Of a stretch of DNA of 64,000 nucleotides, positions 41,430 to 52,421 are shown one piece after another. Source of the stretch: Prorocentrum cordatum (Eukaryota; Sar; Dinophyceae; Prorocentrales; Prorocentraceae). The position numbers and the translations under genes were made by a program. The stretch lies in NCBI GenBank assembly GCA_963575745.1, contig CAUYUJ010012514.1, forward strand, positions 121,501-185,500, given 5' to 3'. The notes under the pieces were generated by a model, which searched no databases, was not told where the DNA came from, and saw nothing but the letters and a program-made list of their open reading frames with translations. Every line of letters starts with the position of its first letter. Position 1 is the stretch's first letter.

Positions 41430-42020
41430 TCAAAGTGGTCGCCTTATGGCCCAGTTCCTCGCGCAAGCCCCTTGGTTCCTTGCGCGAGTCGGTTTGAGGT
41501 TCACGCGCATGCCAAAATACGGCATCTGCAACGTTAGGGCCGAGTTCCTGGCGCTAGCCCCTCGATTCCTTGCGCGACGCGCTTTGAGGCTCACGCGCGT
41601 GCCCAAACATGAAATCTGCAACGTTCGGGCCGAGTTCTTGGCGCTAGCCCTTCGGTTCCTTGCGCGACGCGGTTTGAGGCTCACGCGCATGCCCATATAT
41701 GAGATGTGCATCGTTAGGGCCGAGTTTCTGGCGCTAGCCCCTCGGTTCCTTGCGCGACGCGGTTTGAGGCTCACGCGGATGTCCAAATATGAAAGTTGCA
41801 ACGGTCGGGCCGAGTTTTGGCGCTAGCCCCTTCGGTTTCTTGCGCGACGCGGTGGGACGTCCACGTGTATACCCAGATGTAAGATTGCCCACGTTAAGGC
41901 CTGGTCTTTCGCTCTACCCCCTCGGTTCCTTGCGCGACGCGCTTTGAGGTTCACGCGCATGTCCAATATAATGTTGGCAACGTTGAGGCCAGGTTTCTCG
42001 CGTGAGCCCCAGAAGATCTT
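41430..42020 (+). repeat. 90-bp tandem satellite
   Basis: TTCCTTGCGCGACGC or a near variant occurs at exactly 90-bp spacing: 41476, 41566, 41656, 41746, 41836, 41926. A later diverged copy of the word is at 42130. Each unit also has TTTGAGGCTCACGCGCATG and GGCCGAGTTCCTGGCGCTAG. Because 90 is divisible by 3, units stay in register and the array is open on both strands for over 100 codons (30-residue repeats). I consider it a satellite, with a repeat protein as the less likely alternative. Confidence 0.93.
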
Positions 42021-42559
42021 CCCTTCCAGATGGGCCCCCATGGGTCCTTCGTTGGAGTCGCGGGGCTGATGCTTGGGGGCCGTCGGGACTCGTCATCCGT
42101 TCGCCCAGCTTGCAACAAAGGCCTTGCCGTTCCTTGCGCGACGCGATTTGAAGTTCACGTGAATCCCCAGACAGAGCAGTGGTCACGACAAGGCCCAGTT
42201 CCTCACTCGAGCCCCTCAGTTCCTTCCGATCGATGCAGGTCCAAAGTTGGCCAGGGGAGCCGTCGGGGCTCTCTCTCTCTCTCTCTCCCCACTCGTGCGC
42301 CCAGTTTCTCAGATGAGCCAAAGACCCAGCCGTTCCTTGCGCGGCGCTCACCAGTGGCGTTTGTTTTTTCCTGTTGCGTGCCGCGGGCGCCCGTTCCTTA
42401 GGTCTCGGCAGAGGGGGGGGTCCCTGTCAACACGAGAGGCAACGATGAGGGAAGGCCTCCAAAAAAGGGGCTCGGCCGTTCTTTACATTGTTTTGACAAT
42501 GGAAAACAGGGCGCCGTTGCTTGTTTAGCGTTCCTTCTGGCAGGGACCCGATTGTACAC
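42021..42559. other. Non-genic spacer
   Basis: Contains (CT)n at about 42270-42290 and diverged words of the 90-bp repeat. An inverted pair TTGTTTTGACAATGG / CCATTGTCAAAACAA is centred near 42495. No gene was seen. Confidence 0.4.
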
Positions 42560-43430
42560 CTCACGCCACACACAACCCACACCACACAGCACACATCACA
42601 CAACGCACAACACAACACACAGCACACAACACACAACACAACATACAGCACACAGCACACACCACACAACACACAGCACACACCACACACAACACACCAC
42701 ACCCAATACACAATTTACAGCACACGGCACCCATTATAACATACAGCGTAACACACAGCACACAGCACACGACACACAGCACACAACACACAATACACAG
42801 CACACAGCACACACCACACATCACACAACACACAGCACACAGCACACAGCACACCGAACTCAGCACACAGCATACAGCACACCATTCACAACGTACAACA
42901 CACAATACACAACACACACAGCACACAACACACAACACACAGCACGCACCACACAACACACATCACACAGCACAAAGCACAAAGCGCACATCGCACAGCA
43001 CACAGCACATAGCACACAACACGCAGCACACACCACACAGCACACAGCACATTGCACACGGCACACAACACACAGCATACAGCTCACAGCACACAGCACA
43101 CAGCACACAACACGCAGCACGCATCACACAGCACACAGCACACCACACACGGCACACACGACACAACAACAACGACATAACAGACAACAAACGACACACG
43201 ACGCACGACACACGACGCACGACGCACGACACACGACGCACGACCCCCGACGCACGACGCACGACACACGACACACGACACACGACACGCGACACGCGAC
43301 ACGCGACACGCGACACGCGACACGTGACACACGACGCACGACGCACGACGCACGACACGATACACGACACACAAGCCACAGCACAACACACACACACACA
43401 CCACACACATAAACACAAAATAAAACATTC
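42560..43430 (+). repeat. CACA-rich microsatellite, second tract
   Basis: ACACACAGCACACAGCACAC-type words for about 600 bp, then a more regular CGACACACGACGCACGACG part (43150-43370). Same class as 40586-41150. Confidence 0.95.
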
Positions 43431-43599
43431 CACGCAAGGGACTTTTCCAGAACATTTGTCTCAGGGGCGGCCCGTGCGTTCGCTGGCGGCGCCCGTTGCC
43501 CGTGGCACCCTCTCCCGCGCAGCCAGGCGCCTCGTCATCTGCCGCGGTTGCCGCGCGGACCCTGACACGCCGCGCCCCGCGCCCGCCCGCCCGCCGGCC

Positions 43600-43740
43600 G
43601 AACGATTGTGACGACGACGCCGCCGCCGACGCCACCGACGCCGCGCGCGACGGCGACGAAGGCGCGACGCCGACGATTGTGACGACGCCGCGCGCGACGG
43701 CGACGAAGGCGCCGCGCCCGACGACGCCGACGATGTCGGG
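43600..43740 (+). repeat. GACGACGCCG microsatellite-like block
   Basis: GACGACGCCGCCGCCGACGC and CGCGCGACGGCGACGAAGGC each occur twice (about 43610-43665 and 43680-43720). Simple GC-rich repeat without gene features. Confidence 0.7.
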
Positions 43741-43830
43741 ACGGCGTGGCCCGCGGGAGGTCTGGGGCGCCCTCTGCGCGGGCGGCCGCCGCGCGAGCGC
43801 TCCGCAGGTGACCAGGGAAAATGACTGGGA

Positions 43831-43985
43831 CTATGGGCCTGTTTTCCACCACCGCCACCCTAAGTTGGAGGGGGAGAGGGTCCTCCTCCTCCGCCTCCTC
43901 CTCCTCCTCCTCCTCCTCCTCCTCCCCCTCCTCCTCCTTCCCCCCTCCAACTTGTGTTGGCGGTGGTGGAAAATGGCCCATCATA
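43831..43985. mobile_element. F5 inverted-repeat element with pyrimidine loop, copy 2
   Basis: ATGGGCCTGTTTTCCACCAC ... AAGTTGGAGGGG at the left and CCCCCTCCAACTT ... GGTGGTGGAAAATGGCCCAT at the right, around a CTC-rich loop. The arms match 18694-18857 while the loop strand is swapped, showing that the loop tract is free to be in either orientation. Confidence 0.85.
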
Positions 43986-43999
43986 GGAGTTCGGTAGTT

Positions 44000-44152
44000 C
44001 ACCGCCCACCGCACCCGAACCCAACCCGAAGGCCCGGATTTGCCGTCCATATCCAGTGGGGGGTGTCTGGGAACATTGGCGAAAACACAAATGGAACCCG
44101 TACCACCCCCCCAACCCGAAATTCGGGTTGAGTTGGGTTGGTTTGGTAGGTA
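44000..44152. mobile_element. F13 inverted-repeat element, copy 2
   Basis: ACCGCACCCGAACCCAACCC at the left and GAGTTGGGTTGGTTTGGTAG at the right; the interior ATATCCAGTGGGGGG, GCGAAAACACAAATGGAACC and CCCGAAATTCGGGTT is as at 25485-25644. It starts only about 15 bp after the F5 copy. Confidence 0.72.
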
Positions 44153-45012
44153 GGCAGTAATGGTGGTGATGATATTGGTGTTGACCTTGGTAATACTAGT
44201 AGCCCTTCCTGTTGCTCCCTTTACAGATGTAAGACCAGGCTGCGGTTCGCCGTGCAATACCGTCTGGTTCGATGCGACGTAGTTGCGGGAAGCTGCGCAC
44301 GTTGCGTGTGCATGAAGGGTGCTGTACATCAGTCATACCCGTGCGCGCTATGAAACATCGGCTTCCGATTTGGATGGGGCTGCGGCTGTTTCAAGGCGAA
44401 GTGTTGCCTGCTGCGGAGGCATTTTACCCACATGTTTTCTCCGAGCCCCTGCGGCATACCATTCACACGGAACATCAACTCTGGCACATCTGAGTGATGC
44501 ATGTTTGGGATATGTTGACACATTTCAACGCTTCAGTATTATCATGTTTGTTTTGTAGGGTTTCAGTCGGTCTTCTGCGCGACGTCAGGGCCATTCGCTG
44601 TCCCTGAGAACGTGGCTGGAGTGGGGTTCTGCGGTTCGGATTTTTATTGCGTTGTTGTCGTTGTCCGCGACCCTCCAGCGACCCACCCTGCGACCCAGCC
44701 GCGATCCACCCGCGACCCACCCCGCGCCCGCCCTCACACTCTTATCCGCAACTGCGGGGTATTGCCCGCCCCCTGTCTTTTTCGGAAGCGCTTGTGTGGC
44801 CTAACGTTTTTGCTTGAGCTTGGCTAAGCTATCGGACCATGTGTTCCCCACGCCGTTATGAAAACCCTTCGGGGAACACGTAGAGGAGAAAGAAAAAGAG
44901 GAGCAGAGGGAGGAAACAGGAGACGGAGGAGGAGGAGAAGGAGGTTGTAGAGGAGGGGGACGAGGCCTCTCGGAAGCCTGTTCGGGCACGCTTGGGGCTT
45001 CCTGTCAGGCGA
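44153..45012. other. Non-genic stretch
   Basis: Moderate GC content with a GACCCACCC-like short repeat at 44665-44730 and a GAGGA-rich tract at 44880-44960. No domain, splice-site pair or RNA gene is supported. Confidence 0.45.
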
Positions 45013-45187
45013 TCGCAAACATGGATAAGGGGGCGTGGATTAGCGACGGGTCCCGTTTCCTATGGAAATCGATGATTTCCGCCGCCGAAGTGGCGGCACA
45101 GGCCGCGTTTTGGGGAGGGTACATCCCCCGATCCATGGATGTGGCCATCGCGCGCCAAATCCATGGATCGCTAATCCATGTTTGCGC
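45013..45187. mobile_element. Inverted-repeat element F10
   Basis: CGCAAACATGGATAAG with GTGGATTAGCGA at the left and TCGCTAATCCATGTTTGCG at the right are inverted; the interior has AAATCGATGATTT and the palindromic GATCCATGGAT. About 175 bp, a single copy in the window. Confidence 0.6.
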
Positions 45188-45199
45188 GTCCCCGACTGG

Positions 45200-45760
45200 G
45201 GGTCTCTGGGAGGCCTTTGGGAGGCTTCCTTGGGAGCTATTGTGGCCGTCTGAAGGCGTTTCTGGCCCGTCGGACGCCGTCTTGGGGGCATCGGTGGGCC
45301 GACTTGGGGCCCTCTTGAGGCGCTTCAGGGCTGTCTTGGAGGCCATCTTGGGCGTCTTGGAGGTTTCCTGGACAGTCTTGCGGCCTTCTTGGGACCGTTT
45401 GAGGAGCCCCTTGGGCCGTCAGGGGGCCATCTCGGATGCCTCTTGGGCGCTCTTCGGTCCGTCTTGGTGGCCTCAGGGGCTGTCTTCGGCCCCCCGAATG
45501 TTGAACATGAGCAAGTTCCAAACATTTGTTCAATGTCAAGGATCATCGATGAGCGTGGCCTCTTCGGGGCTTCCTGGAGGTCATCTTTGAAGCCTCTTGG
45601 GCCATGTTAGAGGTCTCTTGCGCAGTATTGAGGCCATTTGGGTGGCATCTCGGCCCGTCTTGGAGACATCTTGGGGTTATCTTAGGCTCTCTTGGGGCCA
45701 TCGTACTGTTTTGGAGACCATCTTGGCCATCTCGGAGGCCCTCTTATAAGGCCGCTTGGA
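45200..45760 (+). repeat. Degenerate GGCCATCTTGG repeat
   Basis: Same class as 25940-28770, with GGAGGCCATCTTGGGCGTCT and related words, interrupted by a unique segment at about 45490-45560. Confidence 0.65.
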
Positions 45761-46019
45761 GCGGCAAGAGCGGCAACTTGGGAAGTGTGCGGGTTCTCGT
45801 CCTCGTGGAGGCGAGTGTTTCGGTTGTTCCCCTCTTTGCGCGTCTTTCCGCAACCTCCTGGGTGGCTGGCGTGTTGGGCCGAAGTCCTTTGGGAACCTTT
45901 CAAAATTGCCAACTATAGCCGGAGTGCAGTATCCCCAAACAAGGTTTTTTTTAGACCCACTGCGGTTTCCAAGGTCGATTGCGTGCCCATCCAGTGCGGG
46001 CTGGCATGGCATGTTAAAA

Positions 46020-46066
46020 CATGCCTCCTCCTCCTCCTCCTCCTCCTCCTCCTCCTCCTCCACCTC
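46020..46066 (+). repeat. (CCT)n microsatellite
   Basis: CCTCCTCCT triplets immediately left of the 64-bp satellite; preceded by about 250 bp with no recognised content. Confidence 0.9.
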
Positions 46067-46079
46067 CTCTTCATCCCCA

Positions 46080-49000
46080 ACGGCATCTCGGAGCCCAGAG
46101 TTGCGAGGATGTCTCCAGTGTAACGGGCTGGACCACCTCGCGCGCGGCATTTCGGACCACCTCGGGCGAAACGTGCTGCGAGGAAGTCTCAGGCGAAACG
46201 GGCCGGACCACCTCGAGCGCGGCGTCAGAGCTCCGAGTTGCGGGGGCCTCCTGGGGCTTCGTGGGACCTCCTGGTGACCTCCTGGGGCTTCCTCCTGGGC
46301 CTCCTGTGGCCTCCTGGACCCCACCTGGGGCTTCCTGAAGCCTCTTGGGGCTCCCAGGGGGGGATATCTTTAACCTGTGGCCGTAGGGCCCCCCCAAAAT
46401 CGGGGAAGGGGGGGGCACAAGAGCAGGAAAAATCCACGAATCGACACTGGATTTGTATTAACTTGACACGTTCTGAAGAGGGCCTCCTGGGGCCTCCTGG
46501 GAACCTCCTGGGAATCTCCTGCGGACCCCTGGGGCCTGTCCTGGGCGTCCTGCGGCCTGCTGAAGCTCTCTGGGGCCTCCTGGGGCTCCCAGGGTCCCAG
46601 GGGGGATATGTAACATGTGGTCTTCTGGGCCCCCAGGCTGGACCACCTCTTGCGCAGCATCTGAGAGCTCAGAGTTGCGAGAAGGTCTTGTGCGAAACGG
46701 GCCGGACCACCTTGCGCACGGCATCTCAGAGCTCAGAGTTGCGAAGATGTCTCAGGCGAGATGGGCCGGACCATTTCGCGCAGGGCATCTCGGAGCCCAG
46801 AGTTGCGAGGATGTCTCCAGCGTAACGGGCTGGACCACCTCTCGCGCGGCATCTCGGACCCCAGAGTTGCGACGATGTCCCGGGCGAAACGTGCTGGCGC
46901 TGCGCGGAATTCTCCCAGAAGAGGAAGCGGAAACCACCTCGAGCGCGGCGTATCAGAGCTCCGAGTTGCGGGGGCCTCCTGGGGCTTCGTGGGACCTCCT
47001 GGTGACCTCCTGGGGCTTCCTCCTGGGCCTCCTGTGGCCTCCTGGACCCCACCTGGGGCTTCCTGAAGCCTCTTGGGGCTCCCAGGGGGGGATATCTTTA
47101 ACCTGTGGCCGTAGGGCCCCCCCAAAATCGGGGAAGGGGGGGGCACAAGAGCAGGAAAAATCCACGAATCGACACTGGATTTGTATTAACTTGACACGTT
47201 CTGAAGAGGGCCTCCTGGGGCCTCCTGGGAACCTCCTGGGAATCTCCTGCGGACCCCTGGGGCCTGTCCTGGGCGTCCTGCGGCCTGCTGAAGCTCTCTG
47301 GGGCCTCCTGGGGCTCCCAGGGTCCCAGGGGGGATATGTAACATGTGGTCTTCTGGGCCCCCAGGCTGGACCACCTCTTGCGCAGCATCTGAGAGCTCAG
47401 AGTTGCGAGAATGTCTTGTGCGAAACGGGCCGGACCACCTTGCGCACGGCATTTTCAGAGCTCAGAGTTGCGAAGATGTCTCAGGCGAGATGGGCCGGAC
47501 CATTTCGCACAGGGCATCTCGGAGCCCAGAGTTGCGAGGATGTCTCCAGCGTAACGGGCTGGACCACCTCTCGCGCGGCATCTCGGACCCCAGAGTTGCG
47601 ACGATGTCCCGGGCGAAACGTGCTGCGAGGAAGTCTCAGGCGAAACGGGCCGGACCACCTCGAGCGCGGCGTCTCAGAGCTCCGAGTTGCGTGGGCCTCC
47701 TGGGACCTCCTGGTGACCTCCTGGGGCTTCCTCCTGGGCCTCCTGTGGCCTCCTGGACCCCACCTGGGGCTTCCTGAAGTCTCTTGGGGCTCCCAGGGGG
47801 GGATATCGAACATGTGGCCGTCGGGCCCCCCCAAAATGGGGGGGGGGGGGCACAAGATCAGGAAAAATAAACGAATCGACACCCGGATGTGTATTAACTT
47901 GGGACACGTTTGATGGGGGCCTCCTGGGGCTCCTGGAGCCCTTTCGTTTTCTTTTCTTTTTTTCTTTTATTTTTTTTTTTTTTTTTGTTTTTTTCATGGG
48001 AATCTCCTGCGGACCCTGGGGCCTGTCCTGGGCGTCCTGCGGCCTCCTGGAGCTCTCTGGGGCCTCCTGGGGCTCCCAGGGAGGATATGTAACATGTGGT
48101 CTTCTGGGCCCCCAGGCTGGACCACCTCTTGCGCGGCATCTGAGAGCTCAGAGTTGCGAGAATGTCTTGTGCGAAACGGGCCGGACCACCTTGCGCACGG
48201 CATTTTCAGAGCTCAGAGTTGCGAAGATGTCTCAGGCGAGATGGGCCGGACCATTTCGCGCAGGGCATCTCGGAGCCCAGAGTTGCGAGGATGTCTCCAG
48301 CGTAACGGGCTGGACCACCTCTCGCGCGGCATCTCGGACCCCAGAGTTGCGACGATGTCTCGGGCGAAACGTGCTGCGAGGAAGTCTCAGGCGAAACGGG
48401 CCGGACCACCTCGAGCGCGGCGTCTCAGAGCTCCGAGTTGCGTGGGCCTCCTGGGACCTCCTGGTGACCTCCTGGGGCTTCCTCCTGGGCCTCCTGTGGC
48501 CTCCTGGACCCCACCTGGGGCTTCCTGAAGTCTCTTGGGGCTCCCAGGGGGGGATATCGAACATGTGGCCGTCGGGCCTCCCCAAAATGGGGGGGGGGGG
48601 CACAAGATCAGGAAAAATCAACGAATCGACACCGGATTTGCATTCATTTGACACGTTCTAATGGGGGCCTCCTGGGGCCTCCTGGGAGCCTCCTGGGAAT
48701 CTCCTGCGGACCCCTGGGGCCTGTCCTGGGCGTCCTGCGGCCTGCTGAAGCTCTCTGGGGCCTCCTGGGGCTCCCAGGGTCCCAGGGGGGATATGTAACA
48801 TGTGGTCTTCTGGGCCCCCAGGCTGGACCACCTCTTGCGCAGCATCTGGGAGCTCAGAGTTGCGAGAATGTCTTGTGCGAAACGGGCCAGACCACCTTGC
48901 GCACGGCATCTCAGAGCTCAGAGTTGCGAGGATGTCTCAGGCGAGATGGGCCGGACCACCTCGCGCAGGGCATCTCGGAGCCTAGAGTTGCGAGGATGTC

Positions 49001-49311
49001 TCCAGCGTAACGGGCTGGACCACCTCGCGCGCGGCATCTCGGACCCCAGAGTTGCGACGATGTCTCGGGCGAAACGTGCTGCGAGGAAGTCTCAGGCGAA
49101 ACAGGCTGGACCACCTCGAGCGCGGCGTCTCAGAGCTTCGAGTTGCGGGGGCCTCCTGGTGCCTCCTGGGGCCTCCTGGGAAACCTCCTGGAGCTTCCTC
49201 CTGGGCCTCATGTGGCCTCGTGAACTCCACCTGGGGTTTCCTGAAGCCTCTTGGGGCTCCCAGGGGGGATATCTAACCTGTGGCCGTTTGGGCCTCTCCA
49301 AATGGAGGGGG
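46080..49311 (+). repeat. Satellite: 64-bp monomers in ~0.73-kb higher-order units
   Basis: Monomers carry GAGTTGCGA at 64-bp spacing (for example 46672, 46736, 46800, 46864) followed by GGATGTCTCAGGCGAAACGG-type and GGGCCGGACCACCTCGCGC-type sequence. Blocks of monomers alternate with CCTCCTGGGGCCTCCTGG-rich DNA, giving higher-order units that start TTCTGAAGAGGGCCTCCTGG or its variants at 46471, 47199, 47909 and 48656 (periods 728, 710, 747). One unit carries a long pyrimidine tract (47940-47998). The array runs into the assembly gap. Long open frames on both strands follow from the repeat and are not taken as genes. Confidence 0.95.
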
Positions 49312-49411
49312 NNNNNNNNNNNNNNNNNNNNNNNNNNNNNNNNNNNNNNNNNNNNNNNNNNNNNNNNNNNNNNNNNNNNNNNNNNNNNNNNNNNNNNNNN
49401 NNNNNNNNNNN
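49312..49411. other. Assembly gap (100 N)
   Basis: Exactly 100 N, the usual placeholder for a scaffold gap of unknown length, at the edge of the satellite. The true amount of missing satellite DNA is unknown. Confidence 0.98.
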
Positions 49412-49439
49412 TCCGCACTCTTCATGACAGGAAAAAAGG

Positions 49440-50178
49440 CGTTACGACAAAGACAGTTTTTTTTCGGGCGGCGTTCTGGCGCCGCCGTGCCGTTGCGACA
49501 ACGGCGGCCGCGAACAGCGCGGACAGTCCGTACTCCTCCACAGCAGTACGAAGCAGGACGCAGGAGCAGAACGGAGCAGCAACGAGCAGTACGGAGCAGT
49601 CCGGAGTAGCACGGAGCAGTACAAAGCAGTCCAGAGCAGTCTGGAGTAGCACGGACAATACGGGGCAGAACGGAGCAGTACGGAGCAAGACGGAGCAGTA
49701 CGGAACAGCAAAGAGCACGACGGAACAGTCCGGAGCAGTTTGGATCAGCACGGACGGTACGGAGCAGCACGGAGCAGCACGGAGCAGTACGGAGCAGAAC
49801 GGAGTAGTACAGAGCAATACGGAGCAGTACGGAGCAGTACGGATAGTCCGTACTGCTCCGTACTGCTCTTCCGTGCTGCTCCGTGCCGCTCCGCCGGCGA
49901 CGGCGCCGACGGTGGCGACCACGACGACGACGACCACGACGATGACGACGACGCCGACGATGGCCACGACGACGACGACGACGACGACGGTGGCGGTTAC
50001 GACGTCGACGACATCGGCGGCGACGAGACGACGGGTGGCGACGGATCGATGGCCCAGGGCGGGGCCCCGTGGAGGCTTGGCAGGCGACGGCAACGACGGC
50101 GGCGACCACGACGACGACGTCGAACACGACGACGGCCACGACAAAGACGACGACGTTGACGACCACGCTGACGAGGAA

Positions 50179-50219
<41 letters not shown>

Positions 50220-51125
50220 GGACGACGACCACGACGAAGACGACGACGACGACATCGGCAGCGAAGACGGCGGCGACGACGACGAGGACGACGGTGGCGG
50301 ATCGGCGGCCCAGGGCGGGGCCGCGTGGAGGCCCGGCAGGATCGAGGTCGTCGTCGTCGTCGCGATGTTCGTCTGCGTCGTGGTCGTCGTCGTCACGGTC
50401 ATCATGCTCGCAGTCGTCGTCGTGTTCGTAGTCGTTGTCTTGGTCGTCGTCGTGACGGTCGTCATCGCGATCGTCGTAGTCGTCCTCATAGTGGTGGTCG
50501 TGATCGTCGTCCTCATAGTCGTCGTAGTCGTCGTGGTCGTCGTAATCGTCGCAGTCGTGACCATCTTCGTCGTTGTCGTACTCGTCGTAGCCATTGTATC
50601 ATCGTAGTCGTCGTCGTAGTCGTGGTAGTCGTCGTGGTCGTAGCCGCAGTAGTCGTAGACGTCGTCCGGGCCGTCCGTCATGCTCGTAGTCGTCGTCGTG
50701 GTCGTAGTCGTGGTCGTCGTCGTGACCGTCGTTGTCGTGATCGTCGTAGTCATCGTCGTTGTCGTTGTCGTCGTCGTCGGCCTTGTCGTAATCGCAATCG
50801 TCGTAGTCGTTGTATTCGTCGTAGTCGTGACCGTCGTCGGTCGTCAGTCGTTGGTCGTTGCCCGTTGGTCGTCGGTCGTCGTCGATCGTGGCAAGTCGTT
50901 GATGTTGATCGTCGGTCGTCGCATCGTGTTCAGAGGGTCATCGCGGTCACCGTCGACAGTCGTCAATCGTTGGTCGTCACTCGTCGGTCGTCGTCGATCG
51001 TCGTCGGTCGTTGACGATCGTCGTCCGTCGTCGCGTTGTGTTCTGAGGGTCGTCGGTGTCGTGGTCGTCGTCATCGTGGTCGCAGTTGTCGTTGTTGTCG
51101 CAACGACGCCGCCCAGAAAAAACTT
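49440..51125. repeat. Possible giant foldback: decamer array, (GAC)n, then (GTC)n, with inverted ends
   Basis: The left end AGTTTTTTTTCGGGCGGCGT (about 49456-49475) and the right end ACGCCGCCCAGAAAAAACTT (about 51106-51125) are imperfect inverted copies. Inside lie a decamer array of GAGCAGTACG words (49560-49880), about 430 bp of GAC/ACG triplets (49905-50336) and about 770 bp of GTC/CGT triplets (50340-51110), which are mutually complementary. A phrase GGCCCAGGGCGGGGCC occurs in both 50052-50070 and 50308-50325. Poly-Asp, poly-Val and poly-Thr frames here are artefacts. Confidence 0.7.
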
Positions 51126-51349
51126 AGCATCAACGGTAATTGCGCGGCGTCGTACCGGAACGGCGACGCAACAGCTCCAACTGGAAATGCACGGTTTCGC
51201 AACGGCACGGCACAGCACGCGCGGCGTCGTAATGGCACGGCGTCGTTCGTCGCGTCGTCGTTCTCTTCCTTTTCCTCCTCCTCCTCCTCCTCCCTATTAC
51301 CGGCGTTCCTGGCCCCGTCCTCGCGCTTCGGTCGCCCCTAGTCGTGCTC

Positions 51350-51500
51350 TCGTGCAATGCGATGCGGTGCGTTGCACCGCTATGCAATGCCATGCCTTGC
51401 GCTGCAATGCTCTGACACGCAATGCTTGCCTACGAAATGCCACGCGATACTATGACATGCTACGCAATGCCGTGTTTCTCTGCAACATGCTATGTACCAT
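51350..51500 (+). repeat. Degenerate CAATGCNATGC repeat
   Basis: Roughly decameric words (GCAATGCGATGCGG, GCTATGCAATGCCATGCC, GCTACGCAATGCC) similar to 54120-54530. The right end overlaps the open tail of the minus-strand exon. Confidence 0.7.
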
Positions 51501-51785
51501 GTTCGTTATCTGGCTTCGAATGCAGAAGGGGATCTGCGCAATGGTAAGGGCTGGGAAGAAGCGATAGAACGTCATATAAGACGTGAGCGGAGCTAGCTTG
51601 TACCCCTCCCCCTTTAATCCGTAAGGGATGACCTCCTTCTCCTCATCCTGTTCCACCTCCTCCCCATGATCCGCCTTCACGAACTTGCCCCCCCTCAACC
51701 TCGTCAACTTTTTGCTGAGGTCCTGAAGCGCGCGCTCTTGACGCATCGGGGATGTCTCCAACGCGCGAATGCAGAGGTCGCCGCG
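51450..51785 (-). CDS. Probable exon of an unknown gene (3' exon)
   Basis: On the minus strand the frame opens immediately after CTTGCTTTTTGCCTAG, a long pyrimidine tract ending in AG, at 51786, as expected for a splice acceptor. It encodes RGDLCIRALETSPMRQERAL, LQDLSKKLTRLRGGKFVKAD and EEVEQDEEKEVIPYGLKGEG before a TAG at 51452-51450. An upstream GTGAGT donor (51834-51829) would remove a 49-nt intron and join in phase to a frame ending ACAQISDLGPP (to about 51978). The tail after about codon 75 runs into the ATGC repeat and may be intronic or untranslated. The protein is charged and helical in character; I do not recognise the family. The pairing of splice sites is inference. Confidence 0.5.
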   Translation of the reverse strand, partial: RGDLCIRALETSPMRQERALQDLSKKLTRLRGGKFVKADHGEEVEQDEEKEVIPYGLKGEGYKLAPLTSYMTFYRFFPALTIAQIPFCIRSQITNMVHSMLQRNTALRSMS

Positions 51786-51834
51786 CTAGGCAAAAAGCAA
51801 GAGAGGAAGAGAGAGAGAGAGAGAGCAAACTCAC

Positions 51835-51978
51835 AGGCGGACCCAAGTCGGAAATCTGCGCGCACGCGCGTCCCCAGCTGGACGAAATGACGACTGCGCA
51901 CCTTACCGCAAGCGGAAAAATGGAAGGGGAAGGCGAAACAAAGCGACAAGACAAATAAGGCAGAAAAACAAGATACAA
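51835..51978 (-). CDS. Possible upstream exon of the same unknown gene
   Basis: Minus-strand frame ending in VVISSSWGRACAQISDLGPP directly before GTGAGT at 51834-51829. The phase matches the exon at 51450-51785. The 5' border is uncertain: a GCGCAG acceptor-like site lies at about 51897, and sequence further 5' is less protein-like. It is supported only by splice-site position and reading frame. Confidence 0.3.
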
Positions 51979-52065
51979 AAACCCAAACGCAAATTGAATT
52001 CATCAATGACGAAACGCAGACCCGTACGGAACAAGACGCGGAGCCGCGCCGAGCAGGACAGGAGG

Positions 52066-52112
52066 AAGGACGGAACAGTACGGAGTACGGAGCAGTACGG
52101 AGCAGCACGAAC
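52066..52112 (+). repeat. Short CAGTACGGAG decamer array
   Basis: GGAACAGTACGGAGTACGGA followed by GCAGTACGGAGCAGCACGAA, the same decamer as in the foldback at 49560-49880. Confidence 0.85.
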
Positions 52113-52421
52113 AAAATTAGGGGAGTCATGTAATGACTTATTGAGGTTCCCAGGATCGGCCACGTAACACCAGGGGTTGATCAACCGAGAGTTCGACTGT
52201 CACGCTCTAAGGTGGTAATTGGAGCTGGGGCTCATATGATGGGTTGATGATGTTTGCATCGGGCTTGGGGTTAGTAGCAAAGGACTCGCTGGCGTGCGGA
52301 TGTTTGTTGGCGTAGACACGCAGTTAAAACGCCGCCCATATGTTGAGAGCTCAGAGTGTTTTCAAGAGGATACTGGTCCTGGTTCCCGCTCTTCGGAGCA
52401 GCGCGCTGGCAAGCCTAGAAC

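Noticed and set aside
40470-43635. Thr/His-rich and Cys/Val-rich long ORFs
   Set aside because: CACA-type microsatellite translated on either strand.
46238-48661. Open frames of 190-430 residues in the satellite
   Set aside because: They follow the repeat units, occur on both strands and lack domain-like composition.
48802-50607. 601-residue ORF bridging the N-gap
   Set aside because: It is an artefact of reading through Ns and of GAC/GTC triplets.
50030-51110. Val-rich frames that could resemble membrane proteins
   Set aside because: Simple (GTC)n translation.
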